Numbered from the stretch's first letter, positions 1 to 5,575 are shown. The stretch: DNA of 5,575 nucleotides from Bacteroidota bacterium (GCA_009908885.1 JAAAOL010000332.1:1-5575); one strand, 5' to 3'. Made by a program: numbers and translations. The notes: a model not told the origin generated them from the letters alone.

Positions 1-14
1 CCGAGCGTCGCGTC

Positions 15-326
15 CTACTTCGTCACCGTGACGGTGCGCGAGTAGACCGTGATGAAGCTCGTGAAGATGTTGATCACGAAGTCGAGCGGCGTGATCTCCG
101 TCTCGACGGTGTAGTTCTGCGAGCCCGTCGCCATCTGGTTCGAGTCGACGTCATTGATCGGCACGAGGCCCCACAGGACGTACCACTGGCGGGCTTCGTC
201 CGTCATGCCCGTCTGGGCGCCGGTGCCGACGACGTGGGTGTGGGCCATGCAGCCCGTGGAGAGGGTGGCCCCGAACAGAATCAGGACCGCGAAGACGTAA
301 GGCATCAGTTTGTTGCGCATAGGCAT
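15..326 (-). CDS. Small Bor-like lipoprotein
   Basis: Encodes a 103-residue exported lipoprotein. Seen: a short basic N-terminus, a hydrophobic stretch at about residues 8-21, and a lipobox LSTGC that places the lipidated Cys at residue 26. The mature part is about 78 residues, with VVGTGAQTG (32-40), YVLWGLVPI (49-57) and a Thr/Val-rich tail (DFVINIF then TVTVTK). The order of a glycine-rich start, a central WGLVPI-type segment and a C-terminal hydrophobic segment before a beta-like tail resembles Bor-family lipoproteins, whose founder is phage lambda Bor. I infer that family from memory of the pattern, not from alignment. A second ATG lies at residue 3 (base 320); a GAGG about 8 bases before it would suit that start better. 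The gene follows the 369-992 lipoprotein gene after 42 bp on the same strand, so the two are probably cotranscribed. Role unknown; likely membrane-anchored in the periplasm or at the surface. Confidence 0.8.
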   Translation of the reverse strand: MPMRNKLMPYVFAVLILFGATLSTGCMAHTHVVGTGAQTGMTDEARQWYVLWGLVPINDVDSNQMATGSQNYTVETEITPLDFVINIFTSFITVYSRTVTVTK

Positions 327-368
327 TGCCTCGCTGGAGAGTTACGTGAAGATGAGTGATGCGGTGAG

Positions 369-992
369 TTATTGAACGGGGCGAATGGAGCCGATCGACG
401 ACTCCACGCTCCGCACTTCCTGGGGATAGACCGATTGAGGGACGACGTAATCGAACTGCAACACGTCGTCGGAGGGCGCCTCGAAGACGAGCTTGAAGTT
501 GACGAGCCCTTCCGGCTGCGCGAGAAACTGCGCCATGTAGAGGTCATCCTTCATGAATTGCGCCTGCCGCAGCGTGTCACCGAATTGCTGCTGGAGAGAC
601 GCCCCGTACTGCTGCATCTGCTCACCGAAGGTGGCCGTCGTGTCCAGCCGGAGGCGCCCCACGCTGAGGACGCTGCCCTGCGTCGAATCGAGAAAGACGT
701 AGAGCGGGCGCAGCGCGGCGGTGTCGGAGCGGGCAGCTCCGGCCTGGCTCATGCTGTCGAGTTCGGCGGACGAGAGCAGTGCCCATCCGGCCGGCGGGCG
801 AAATGCGACGTCGTAGTCTGCCGCCTGCACCGGAGCGCCCAGCCGCGTCGTGTCCACGTCGAACGACATGCGGGGCACGGCGGACGAGGTCGCCTCGTCC
901 TGCTGGCCACAGCCGAGGCCGAGAAGGACCAAGGCAACGAGGCACGCCGCGTGTGCGAGCGACCGGCGCCACGGAAGAAAACGATGCAGCAT
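369..992 (-). CDS. Hypothetical lipoprotein
   Basis: Predicted 207-residue lipoprotein of unknown function. The frame stays open upstream to base 1193, but the ATG at 992 is preferred: it gives a proper signal peptide (basic HRFLPWRR, then a hydrophobic core at 12-26, then LGLGC with lipidated Cys28), and a strong promoter match lies just upstream at 1024-1055. The mature protein starts with a Gln/Asp/Glu/Ser linker, then FRPPAGW (64-70), a LYVFLDS strand (97-103), a Gln-rich helical part (124-138), and a C-terminal beta/helix ending VESSIGSIRPVQ. A PPAGW entry, alternating strands and a final helix with SIGSI recall the PsbP/Mog1/DcrB-like fold, but that is a guess. No catalytic motif is visible. 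Probably the first gene of a two-lipoprotein unit with the gene at 15-326. Confidence 0.82.
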   Translation of the reverse strand: MLHRFLPWRRSLAHAACLVALVLLGLGCGQQDEATSSAVPRMSFDVDTTRLGAPVQAADYDVAFRPPAGWALLSSAELDSMSQAGAARSDTAALRPLYVFLDSTQGSVLSVGRLRLDTTATFGEQMQQYGASLQQQFGDTLRQAQFMKDDLYMAQFLAQPEGLVNFKLVFEAPSDDVLQFDYVVPQSVYPQEVRSVESSIGSIRPVQ

Positions 993-1023
993 ACAGTAGA
1001 TACGTGATCCGTAACAGGTGGCG

Positions 1024-1055
1024 CAAAGATAGGGAACCAGCGCGAAGCCAAGCAA
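1024..1055 (-). promoter_or_regulatory. Bacteroidota-type promoter for the lipoprotein gene at 369-992
   Basis: Read on the minus strand, 1031-1024 is TATCTTTG, a perfect match to the Bacteroidota -7 box TAnnTTTG. TTG triplets lie 17 and 21 bases upstream (1051-1049 and 1055-1053) and could serve as the -33 element. Transcription would begin near base 1018, giving a leader of about 25 bases before the ATG at 992. Established: the box consensus. Inferred: that it is used here. Confidence 0.6.
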
Positions 1056-1063
1056 TAGCGCCG

Positions 1064-1121
1064 AAAAATTCCGCTGGCGGTTGCACCTCTCCCTGTACAT
1101 CCCTGACTTTTCGCCAGCGGA
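1064..1121 (-). terminator. Hairpin with T-run (terminator or attenuator-like), minus strand
   Basis: A perfect 10-bp inverted repeat, TCCGCTGGCG (1070-1079) and CGCCAGCGGA (1112-1121), encloses 32 bases. On the minus strand the second arm is followed by A and then five T residues (1068-1064), the layout of an intrinsic terminator. The long loop is atypical. It lies between two TATCTTTG boxes, so it could end or attenuate transcripts from the upstream one before the main promoter. No coding gene would read into it from the right, because spmA runs the other way. Confidence 0.35.
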
Positions 1122-1123
1122 TG

Positions 1124-1131
1124 CAAAGATA
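1124..1131 (-). promoter_or_regulatory. Second TATCTTTG -7 box (possible upstream promoter)
   Basis: The complement of 1124-1131 is TATCTTTG, identical to the box at 1024-1031 and exactly 100 bp from it; the shared core GCAAAGATAG is 10 bp. At the expected -33 distance the sequence is TGGC, a poor match, so this promoter is less convincing. If used, transcripts would start near 1117, inside the left arm of the inverted repeat. Confidence 0.3.
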
Positions 1132-1205
1132 GCGGTTGGCGTGCAGGATCGCCACCGCCGTCTTCGGGTCCCTCGCTTCACCTCACCGACCAACGTACCG
1201 GGCGT

Positions 1206-2204
1206 ATGCTAAACTACATCTGGGCGGGCCTGATCATCTTCAGCCTCGTCTTCGCTCTCGCCACCGACATCCGCGAACTCGTCGAGGACCCGTACCGCAA
1301 CCAGGAGGAATTCCCCGTTTCGGTGCGCCTCCCGGCGGACTATTCTCCCGGCGCGCGCCGCGTCGAGGTGGACGTACTCATCGACCCGGCCACGTACGAG
1401 CAGTTCTACGGCACCGAGGTCACGCCGGACTCGGTCTACGAGGGCGTGCTCGTACAGAACCAGGAAGGCCGCCAGCTGCGCTTCGGCGAAGGGATGCGCC
1501 TGCCCGAACCGCTCGGCACGATCCAGGCCGTCAACGCCGACGACGAGGGCGACCCGATCCGGGGCACCGTCCGCGCCGACTTCCAGGCCGACTCGACGGT
1601 CGTCCAGACGGCGGTGGAGTTTCCCACGGTGCGCCTCCGCAAACTGCGCGACATCGCCCAGGCTGCGCTCGACTTCGCGGAGACGGCGGCGACGCTCTCC
1701 CTCAGTCTCATCGGCGTGCTGGCGCTCTTCCTCGGGCTGCTCAAGATCGCCGAGGTGGCGGGCCTCATCCATAGCCTCAGCCACCTCGTGCAGCCGGTGC
1801 TCCGCCCCCTCTTCCCCGACATCCCGGAGGACCACCCGGCGCTGGCCATGATCTCGCTCAACCTGCTGGCCAACGTCTTCGGCCTCGGCAATGCGGCCAC
1901 GCCCCTCGGGATCAAGGCGATGGAGGAGCTGCAGACCCTCAACCCGAGCGAGGACACGGCCACCAACTCGATGGTGATGCTGCTGGCGCTCAACACGTCC
2001 AGCGTGCAGCTCGTCCCGCCGGTGTTGCTCGTGGCCATCATGGGCCTGCAGATCAACCAGCTCGTCTTCTCCATCACCCTCGCCACCCTCTTTTCGACCA
2101 TCGCGGGGGCGGCAGCGGCCTACTTCCTCAGCCGTACCAAGCGCAACCGCGCCTCGAATCCGATGGCGTTGCAGGATGAGGGAGGCGCGAGGAGTGAGGA
2201 GTGA
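1206..2204 (+). CDS. spmA: SpmA-like membrane protein (nucleoside recognition/Gate domain)
   Basis: A 332-residue integral membrane protein of the SpmA family, named for spore maturation in Bacillus but widespread in non-sporing bacteria, where its transported or sensed substrate is not established. Seen: N-terminal helix LNYIWAGLIIFSLVFAL (2-18), a helix near 162-180 ending GLLKIAE, the family signature LFPDIPEDHP (202-211), FGLGNAATPLGIKAME (225-240), LALNTSSVQLVPP (260-272) and a last helix at about 285-308. These match, from memory, Bacillus SpmA nearly block for block. Odd: Bacillus SpmA is about 196 residues; here about 115-120 hydrophilic, beta-rich, acidic residues (about 28-145) sit between the first helix and the rest. 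The C-terminal tail runs into a GGAGTGA tandem repeat. No Shine-Dalgarno sequence precedes the ATG. spmB follows after 70 bp, and the two products are expected to act together. Not a spore-former by any other sign here. Confidence 0.93.
   Translation: MLNYIWAGLIIFSLVFALATDIRELVEDPYRNQEEFPVSVRLPADYSPGARRVEVDVLIDPATYEQFYGTEVTPDSVYEGVLVQNQEGRQLRFGEGMRLPEPLGTIQAVNADDEGDPIRGTVRADFQADSTVVQTAVEFPTVRLRKLRDIAQAALDFAETAATLSLSLIGVLALFLGLLKIAEVAGLIHSLSHLVQPVLRPLFPDIPEDHPALAMISLNLLANVFGLGNAATPLGIKAMEELQTLNPSEDTATNSMVMLLALNTSSVQLVPPVLLVAIMGLQINQLVFSITLATLFSTIAGAAAAYFLSRTKRNRASNPMALQDEGGARSEE
2191..2204 (+). repeat. Tandem GGAGTGA x2 at the spmA stop
   Basis: Two perfect 7-bp units, 2191-2197 and 2198-2204, encode the last Arg-Ser-Glu-Glu-like residues and the stop of spmA. 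Purine-rich GAGTGAG runs of this sort can be edges of dispersed intergenic repeats, but only two units are visible. Confidence 0.5.
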
Positions 2205-2248
2205 GAACGGCGCATCCCTTCTTCGCCCCCTGCGTCCGAAATCGCAAT

Positions 2249-2271
2249 TCGACCATCACACCTCGACCATC
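2249..2271 (+). repeat. Direct repeat TCGACCATC x2 before spmB
   Basis: The 9-mer TCGACCATC occurs at 2249-2257 and 2263-2271, a 14-bp period, ending 3 bases before the spmB ATG. It could be a binding site or a short duplication. No promoter box of the TAnnTTTG type accompanies it. Confidence 0.5.
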
Positions 2272-2274
2272 GAT

Positions 2275-2817
2275 ATGGATACCGTCCGCGAACTCATCAC
2301 CATCCTGTCGGCCTTCGTCCTGCCGCTGCTCATCGTCAGCTTTCCGCTCTACGGCCTCATCAAAGGCGTGCGTGTCTACGAGGTCTTCGTCGAGGGCGCG
2401 AAGGAGGGCTTCGACGTAGCCGTCACCATCATCCCGTACCTCGTCGCCATCCTGTTCGCCATCGGCATGTTTCGCGCGTCCGGGGCGATGGAGTTTCTGA
2501 TCACGATGCTCGATCCGGTCCTCAGCCTGATCGGCGTGCCGGGCGAGGTGCTGCCCATGGCCATCATCCGCCCGCTGACGGGCTCGGGCTCGGCGGGCGT
2601 CGTGCTCGACATGATCAACCAGTACGGGGAGGACTCGATCTACGTGAAGATCGCCGCCACCATGTTCGGCTCCACGGAGACGACCTTCTACGTCATCGCC
2701 GTCTACTTCGGCGCGGTGAACATCCGCAATACGCGCCACGCCGTCCCCGCCGGGCTCACCGCCGACCTGGTGGGCATGCTGGCCTCGGTGTACGTCGTAA
2801 AGCTGCTCTTCGGGTGA
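2275..2817 (+). CDS. spmB: SpmB-like membrane protein (nucleoside recognition/Gate domain)
   Basis: A 180-residue membrane protein, the partner of SpmA. Seen: N-terminal helix at about 7-28 (ILSAFVLPLLIVSFPLYGLI), YEVFVEGAKEGFDVAV (35-50) leading into TIIPYLVAILFAIGMFR (51-67), IIRPLTGSGSAG (97-108), GSTETTFYV (132-140), YFGAV (144-148) and a C-terminal helix ending VVKLLFG. These motifs and the length fit Bacillus SpmB (about 178 residues). The frame is open back to an ATG at 2176, but the added residues are charged, overlap spmA and contain the repeats, so the ATG at 2275 is chosen; it puts the first helix at the N-terminus as in the family. In many Bacteroidota the two proteins are fused into one chain; here they are separate. 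A weak hairpin, AGGCG-gct-CGCCT, follows the stop at 2821-2833 without a real T-run. Confidence 0.93.
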   Translation: MDTVRELITILSAFVLPLLIVSFPLYGLIKGVRVYEVFVEGAKEGFDVAVTIIPYLVAILFAIGMFRASGAMEFLITMLDPVLSLIGVPGEVLPMAIIRPLTGSGSAGVVLDMINQYGEDSIYVKIAATMFGSTETTFYVIAVYFGAVNIRNTRHAVPAGLTADLVGMLASVYVVKLLFG

Positions 2818-2929
2818 GCGAGGCGGCTCGCCTTTGAAAACCGGTCGCCAGTACCGATAATGCGTTTCTGGACGCCCTCTGCCGAAGGGTATCGGCTTCG
2901 TATGTTCTGCTGACCGCATCTACCCGGCC

Positions 2930-4021
2930 ATGTCCGAGCCCTCGTTGACGTTGTATCGCCTGCTGGACCGCCTGCCGTGGCCGCGCTCGTACTCCGGCAA
3001 GCTCTTCTTCGTCGCCTTCCTCGGGACGCACCTGCCGCTGCTGGGCGTGCTCGTCTACGTGGCCCTCAGCGAGTGGGCGTTCGCCGACGTGGTGCCCCTG
3101 CTCATCGTGGTGGTGGTGGGCACCCTCGTCGCGGCGGGCCTGACGCTGTGGGCGCTCCGCCAGCTCATCGCCCCGGTCCTGACGACGGCGGACGCACTGG
3201 AGCGGTACGCGGCGGACGACACCCTGCCGGACCTCCCGGAGACCTTCGAGGATGCCGCCGGCCAGCTGATGCGCCACACGCAGCGCACCATCACCCAGCT
3301 CGACGACAGCCTGCGCTTCAAAAACCGGCTGCTGCGCGTCCTCGCCCACGACGCCCGGACGCCCCTGGCCTCCATCGTCACGGCGACGAGCATCATCCAG
3401 ACGAACCTGGACGATATGGGCAACGACGATCCGGAGCTGCGGGAGATGAGCGACATCATCCAGCGGGCGGCCCGGTACCAACTGCGCCTCTTCGAGGACC
3501 TGATGCAGACCACGCGGTCCGACGCGGCCCACTTCCAGGTCCGCGAGGACAAGGTGACGCTGCACACCCTGATGGACCTCGTACTGGACGACATGCGCCT
3601 GCTGGCCGAGGGCCGCGACGTGGACCTGGCGGTGAACCTGGAGACGGCGGATCACATGATCGTGGAGACGGACGTGACCAAGCTGCGGCAGGTGCTGGGC
3701 AACCTGGTATCGAACGCCATCAAGTTTTCCGATCCGGGCAGCCGGGTCGACCTGGGCGCGACCGTCTCGGCCGATACGCTCCTGCTGTACGTCCAGGATC
3801 GGGGCCCGGGCATCGACCCCGATGCGCGCGAGCGGCTGTTCGAGCCGTTCAACGATCAGGCCGCCTCCGACGCTGACGCCCGGGGCTTCGGCGTCGGCCT
3901 GTGGGTGAGCCAGACGTTCACCCACCTGCTGGGCGGGGACATCGACGTAGAAAGCCGCCCCGGCCAGGGGAGCACCTTCATCGTTCACTTTCCCCTGGAG
4001 GCGATCCGGGAGACGACGTGA
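2930..4021 (+). CDS. Membrane sensor histidine kinase (HAMP-HisKA-HATPase)
   Basis: A 363-residue two-component sensor kinase. Seen in order: two membrane helices (about 26-46 and 54-77) joined by only about 7 outside residues (SEWAFAD); a HAMP-like linker (about 79-127); the HisKA dimerisation helix with H-box VLAHDARTPLASI (137-149), phospho-acceptor His140; and the ATPase domain with N-box NLVSNAIKFS (258-267, Mg-binding Asn262), G1 DRGPGI (290-295), F-box LFEPF (303-307), G2 GFGVGL (319-324) and G3 GQGST (345-349). All catalytic boxes are intact. Asp141 and Thr144 form the DxxT motif linked in HisKA kinases to phosphatase activity on the partner regulator, so it may both add and remove phosphate. 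With almost no external domain it probably senses the membrane, an internal cue or a partner membrane protein. No response regulator is in the window. It starts 112 bp after spmB on the same strand; cotranscription is possible but unproven. Confidence 0.95.
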   Translation: MSEPSLTLYRLLDRLPWPRSYSGKLFFVAFLGTHLPLLGVLVYVALSEWAFADVVPLLIVVVVGTLVAAGLTLWALRQLIAPVLTTADALERYAADDTLPDLPETFEDAAGQLMRHTQRTITQLDDSLRFKNRLLRVLAHDARTPLASIVTATSIIQTNLDDMGNDDPELREMSDIIQRAARYQLRLFEDLMQTTRSDAAHFQVREDKVTLHTLMDLVLDDMRLLAEGRDVDLAVNLETADHMIVETDVTKLRQVLGNLVSNAIKFSDPGSRVDLGATVSADTLLLYVQDRGPGIDPDARERLFEPFNDQAASDADARGFGVGLWVSQTFTHLLGGDIDVESRPGQGSTFIVHFPLEAIRETT

Positions 4022-4078
4022 ACAGGGCTCCGCCTGCCAGGACGGCTTCTCGTGCCATCCAGCATGTTCTGTACGCGC

Positions 4079-4378
4079 TTACAGTTCCAGCACGCTGTTC
4101 TCGCTGGCGTAGGGCGTCGTCGAATACCCGTCGGCGTCCGGGTCGTTGTGCCACGCGTCGCCATCGATCAGGTAGCGGAATTCGATGGTCTGACCGGTGT
4201 CGAAGGTGATGCCTTCTTTCCACACGTCGCGCGACTTGACGTAGGTCATCGGGTTGGCCTCGGGGTCCCAGTCGTTGAAGCTACCGACCAGGGTGACGCC
4301 GTCTTCGGCCGTCTCGCCGGGCAGTTCGAAGGTGACACGTACGGTCTCGCCCGTGGAATTTACTTTCTTGTCGATCAT
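4079..4378 (-). CDS. Free-standing CBM48/AMPK-type glycogen-binding domain protein
   Basis: A 99-residue protein made of a single carbohydrate-binding early-set (CBM48, isoamylase N-terminal/AMPK-beta-like) domain. Seen: strand VTLVGSFNDWDP (28-39), VWKEGITF (52-59), FRYLIDG (67-73), W76-H-N-D-P (76-80) and a closing strand SENSVLEL (92-99). Set against AMPK-beta from memory, Trp37, Arg68, Trp76 and Asn94 fall where the glycogen-contacting Trp100, Lys126, Trp133 and Asn150 lie, so an alpha-glucan-binding surface appears intact. There is no signal peptide, membrane segment or catalytic domain, so it is probably cytoplasmic. It may bind glycogen or act as a subunit or scaffold for another enzyme; no glycogen enzyme is nearby. 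It converges with the kinase gene (57 bp between stops) and has its own promoter match at 4422-4452. Confidence 0.92.
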   Translation of the reverse strand: MIDKKVNSTGETVRVTFELPGETAEDGVTLVGSFNDWDPEANPMTYVKSRDVWKEGITFDTGQTIEFRYLIDGDAWHNDPDADGYSTTPYASENSVLEL

Positions 4379-4421
4379 GGTCTCGTGGGTTTCATGAGGT
4401 AGAGTAAGGGGGATTGCGACC

Positions 4422-4452
4422 TAAAAATACGCTGCCTGGGAGTGGGGTCAAA
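4422..4452 (-). promoter_or_regulatory. Bacteroidota-type promoter for the CBM48 gene
   Basis: On the minus strand TTTG (4452-4449), a 19-base spacer, then TATTTTTA (4429-4422) match TTTG-N19-TAnnTTTG at all but the last base. Transcription would start near 4416, leaving a leader of about 38 bases before the ATG at 4378. It is the best-spaced promoter match in the window. Confidence 0.6.
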
Positions 4453-4463
4453 CGACCGGTCCG

Positions 4464-4478
4464 AAGTAAGCGCTTTCA
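4464..4478. promoter_or_regulatory. LacI/GalR-family operator-like site 1
   Basis: AAGTAAGCGCTTTCA contains the palindrome AAGCGCTT with a central CG and fits the Bacillus catabolite-response (cre) consensus WTGNAANCGNWNNCW at all but one fixed position. It lies just upstream of the -33 box of the CBM48 promoter, centred near -56. The consensus is from Firmicutes; a LacI-family protein acting here is inference. Confidence 0.4.
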
Positions 4479-4524
4479 ACGCAGACAGTTAACACGAACC
4501 TCAAGAACGAAGAGATTTCCGATT

Positions 4525-5571
4525 TTATGGAAGCGGTTCCGAGATCGCTTCCAGGCCGAGGGTGAGCGCCCGCAGTTGGAGTCGCATCGCCGTGCCAAGA
4601 TCCAACGGCGTCACGTCGAACGGCGCCAGCGCCTCACCGAAGTCCGCGGTTCCGGCTTTGAGCTGAAGCTCCGGCAGGCGCTCGCGGAAGGCGAGGTAGG
4701 TAGCCGGGACGCCCGGCGTGTGCGCCTGCTGGCGGGCGAGGACGAACAGGGGCAACTCGGTCACGAGGCAGAGCGGGTCGCCGCCGAGCGAGCGGGCGTA
4801 CTCCATCGAGCTGTCGTAGAAGCGGCGGGCCATCGCCTCGTCGTCCTGGGCGCGGAAGAACGCCCGCATCGCCGCACCCTCGGGCGTGGTCGTGAAGCCA
4901 GGCTCGACGTAGAAGAAGCCCTTCTCCCCTTTCCGGTTGTGGTCGTGCATCCGCAGCCCGGCGTCCTCGGCCGCCCGGACGAAGGCGTCGCGCAACGGCT
5001 GGGTGCGGAACGTCCAGTGCCGCTCGATGAGCAGCATCGCTCCTTCGGAAAAGCCCATGCCGTGCAGGCTCATGTGGAGCGCCATCGGGGCGTGGGCCTG
5101 CAGGAAGGCGGCAACGCGCTGGTTCTCGACGCGCATCGCCGGGAAGCCGAACTCCAGGTCGCGCCCGGGCCGTTCGCGGACGCGGTGCTGGAGGTACGCC
5201 TCCAGATCCGGCCACTGCGTAATCCACGGCTGGTTGCGCGCCTCGCCGTCCGGGTTGATGTGCGGCACGACGACGAAGCGGAAGCGGTCGAAGAGGTCGC
5301 CCAACGCATCCCGCCGCGCCAGCCCGTTCAGGACGAACGTCCGCAGCATCTCCGGTCCCACCGGCTCGTCGGCATGCGCCCCGGCGAGGAGGCTGACCGT
5401 CGTCGGCCCCGTGCCGAGCACCACGCCCGCGATGGGTCGGCCTTCTTCGCTCAGGCCGAGGTCATGAAACGTCGCCACGTCGGGATGATCGGCACAGGCC
5501 GACTGCAGATCGTCGTAGACGGCAGCAGAGGTGCGGAACGTCGGCGTCGCGGGGATGAGGGCGTCGAACAT
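4525..5571 (-). CDS. M14-family zinc carboxypeptidase-like protein
   Basis: A 348-residue metallopeptidase of the M14 (carboxypeptidase/succinylglutamate desuccinylase-like) group. Seen: GRPIAGVVLGTGP (44-56), the zinc motif GAHADEP with His66 and Glu69 (HxxE), the substrate-site segment PHINPDGEARN (103-113), the third zinc ligand region SLHGMG (His170) and a late TELPLF (Glu272), which fits the catalytic Glu. All key residues seem present. No signal peptide is visible, so it is probably cytoplasmic. Its substrate is unknown; the family removes C-terminal residues from peptides, trims peptidoglycan peptides or cleaves acyl-amino acids. The ATG at 5571 is only 4 bases from the window end, so an earlier start cannot be excluded. 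The last residues overlap an 8-bp inverted repeat at the stop. The CBM48 gene follows after 146 bp on the same strand but has its own promoter. Confidence 0.88.
   Translation of the reverse strand: MFDALIPATPTFRTSAAVYDDLQSACADHPDVATFHDLGLSEEGRPIAGVVLGTGPTTVSLLAGAHADEPVGPEMLRTFVLNGLARRDALGDLFDRFRFVVVPHINPDGEARNQPWITQWPDLEAYLQHRVRERPGRDLEFGFPAMRVENQRVAAFLQAHAPMALHMSLHGMGFSEGAMLLIERHWTFRTQPLRDAFVRAAEDAGLRMHDHNRKGEKGFFYVEPGFTTTPEGAAMRAFFRAQDDEAMARRFYDSSMEYARSLGGDPLCLVTELPLFVLARQQAHTPGVPATYLAFRERLPELQLKAGTADFGEALAPFDVTPLDLGTAMRLQLRALTLGLEAISEPLP
4527..4541. promoter_or_regulatory. LacI/GalR-family operator-like site 2
   Basis: ATGGAAGCGGTTCCG matches WTGNAANCGNWNNCW at all but the last base. Its central CG is 63 bp from that of site 1, about six helical turns, so the sites would face the same way. 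It overlaps the last codons and stop of the M14 peptidase gene, so the match could be accidental. Confidence 0.25.
4528..4553. repeat. 8-bp inverted repeat across the M14 peptidase stop
   Basis: TGGAAGCG (4528-4535) and CGCTTCCA (4546-4553) are perfect inverted arms around a 10-base spacer. On the minus strand the hairpin ends directly before the TAA stop codon and is followed by an A-rich, not T-rich, run, so it is not a standard intrinsic terminator. It may stabilise the 3' end of the peptidase message or be part of the operator-like site. Confidence 0.5.
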
Positions 5572-5575
5572 GAAG

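Noticed and set aside
372..1007. 211-codon plus-strand open frame opposite the lipoprotein gene
   Set aside because: It is the antisense of a gene with a clear signal peptide and lipobox; its product is Arg/His/Glu-rich with no domain, as expected for a shadow frame in GC-rich DNA.
1130..1139. Plus-strand promoter for spmA (TAGCGGTTGG)
   Set aside because: It departs from TAnnTTTG at several positions and has no convincing -33 element, so the spmA promoter remains unidentified.
993..1193. N-terminal extension of the lipoprotein gene back to base 1193
   Set aside because: It would put 67 residues before a standard signal peptide and would cover the best promoter match and the T-tailed hairpin.
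2176..2274. Earlier ATG for spmB
   Set aside because: It overlaps the end of spmA, adds a charged segment absent from the family and runs through the direct repeats; the ATG at 2275 fits the family length.
2821..2833. Terminator after spmB
   Set aside because: AGGCG-gct-CGCCT has only five pairs and a three-base T-run, too weak to call; transcription may continue to the kinase.
2977..3876. 299-codon plus-strand frame inside the kinase
   Set aside because: An Arg/Ala/Gly/Pro-rich shifted reading of the kinase gene with no recognisable motif.
2756..3988. 410-codon minus-strand open frame
   Set aside because: It lies opposite the histidine kinase, whose catalytic boxes are all intact; the antisense product is a Val/Arg/Gln/His-rich low-complexity chain.
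4022..4078. Shared terminator between the convergent kinase and CBM48 genes
   Set aside because: I found no stem longer than four or five bases and no T-run on either strand.

Overview
The window is GC-rich, densely coding bacterial DNA. It most likely comes from the Bacteroidota/Rhodothermota side of the tree, something like a Rhodothermales member. Three things suggest this: promoter-like sites matching the Bacteroidota pattern (TTTG, about 19 bases, TAnnTTTG), almost no Shine-Dalgarno sequences before the starts, and acidic, Asp/Glu-rich proteins. The assignment is inferred from sequence style and was not tested against any database. No rRNA, tRNA, CRISPR array, insertion sequence or phage gene is visible.

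Layout, left to right. (1) Bases 15-992, minus strand: two small lipoprotein genes, probably one transcription unit. The first transcribed (369-992) is an unrecognised lipoprotein. The second (15-326) resembles the Bor lipoprotein family. (2) Bases 993-1205: a 213-bp region between divergent genes. It holds two copies of the -7 hexamer-type box TATCTTTG on the minus strand, 100 bp apart, and between them a 10-bp inverted repeat ending in a T-run on the minus strand. (3) Bases 1206-4021, plus strand: spmA and spmB, a conserved membrane protein pair with nucleoside-recognition/Gate domains, followed 112 bp later by a membrane histidine kinase with no response regulator in view. SpmA carries an unusual hydrophilic insert of roughly 115-120 residues after its first membrane helix. 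(4) Bases 4079-5571, minus strand: a 99-residue free-standing CBM48/AMPK-type glycogen-binding domain protein and, upstream of it, an M14-family zinc carboxypeptidase whose 5' end lies 4 bases from the window edge. The 146-bp gap between them contains a good Bacteroidota-type promoter for the CBM48 gene and two sites resembling LacI-family operators, 63 bp apart.

The genes do not form one obvious pathway. spmA and spmB surely work together. The kinase may or may not be linked to them. The CBM48 gene seems to have its own carbohydrate-style control region. I do not see a clear new multi-gene system. The best leads are the SpmA insert, the operator pair ahead of the CBM48 gene, and the promoter/terminator-like arrangement at 1024-1131.
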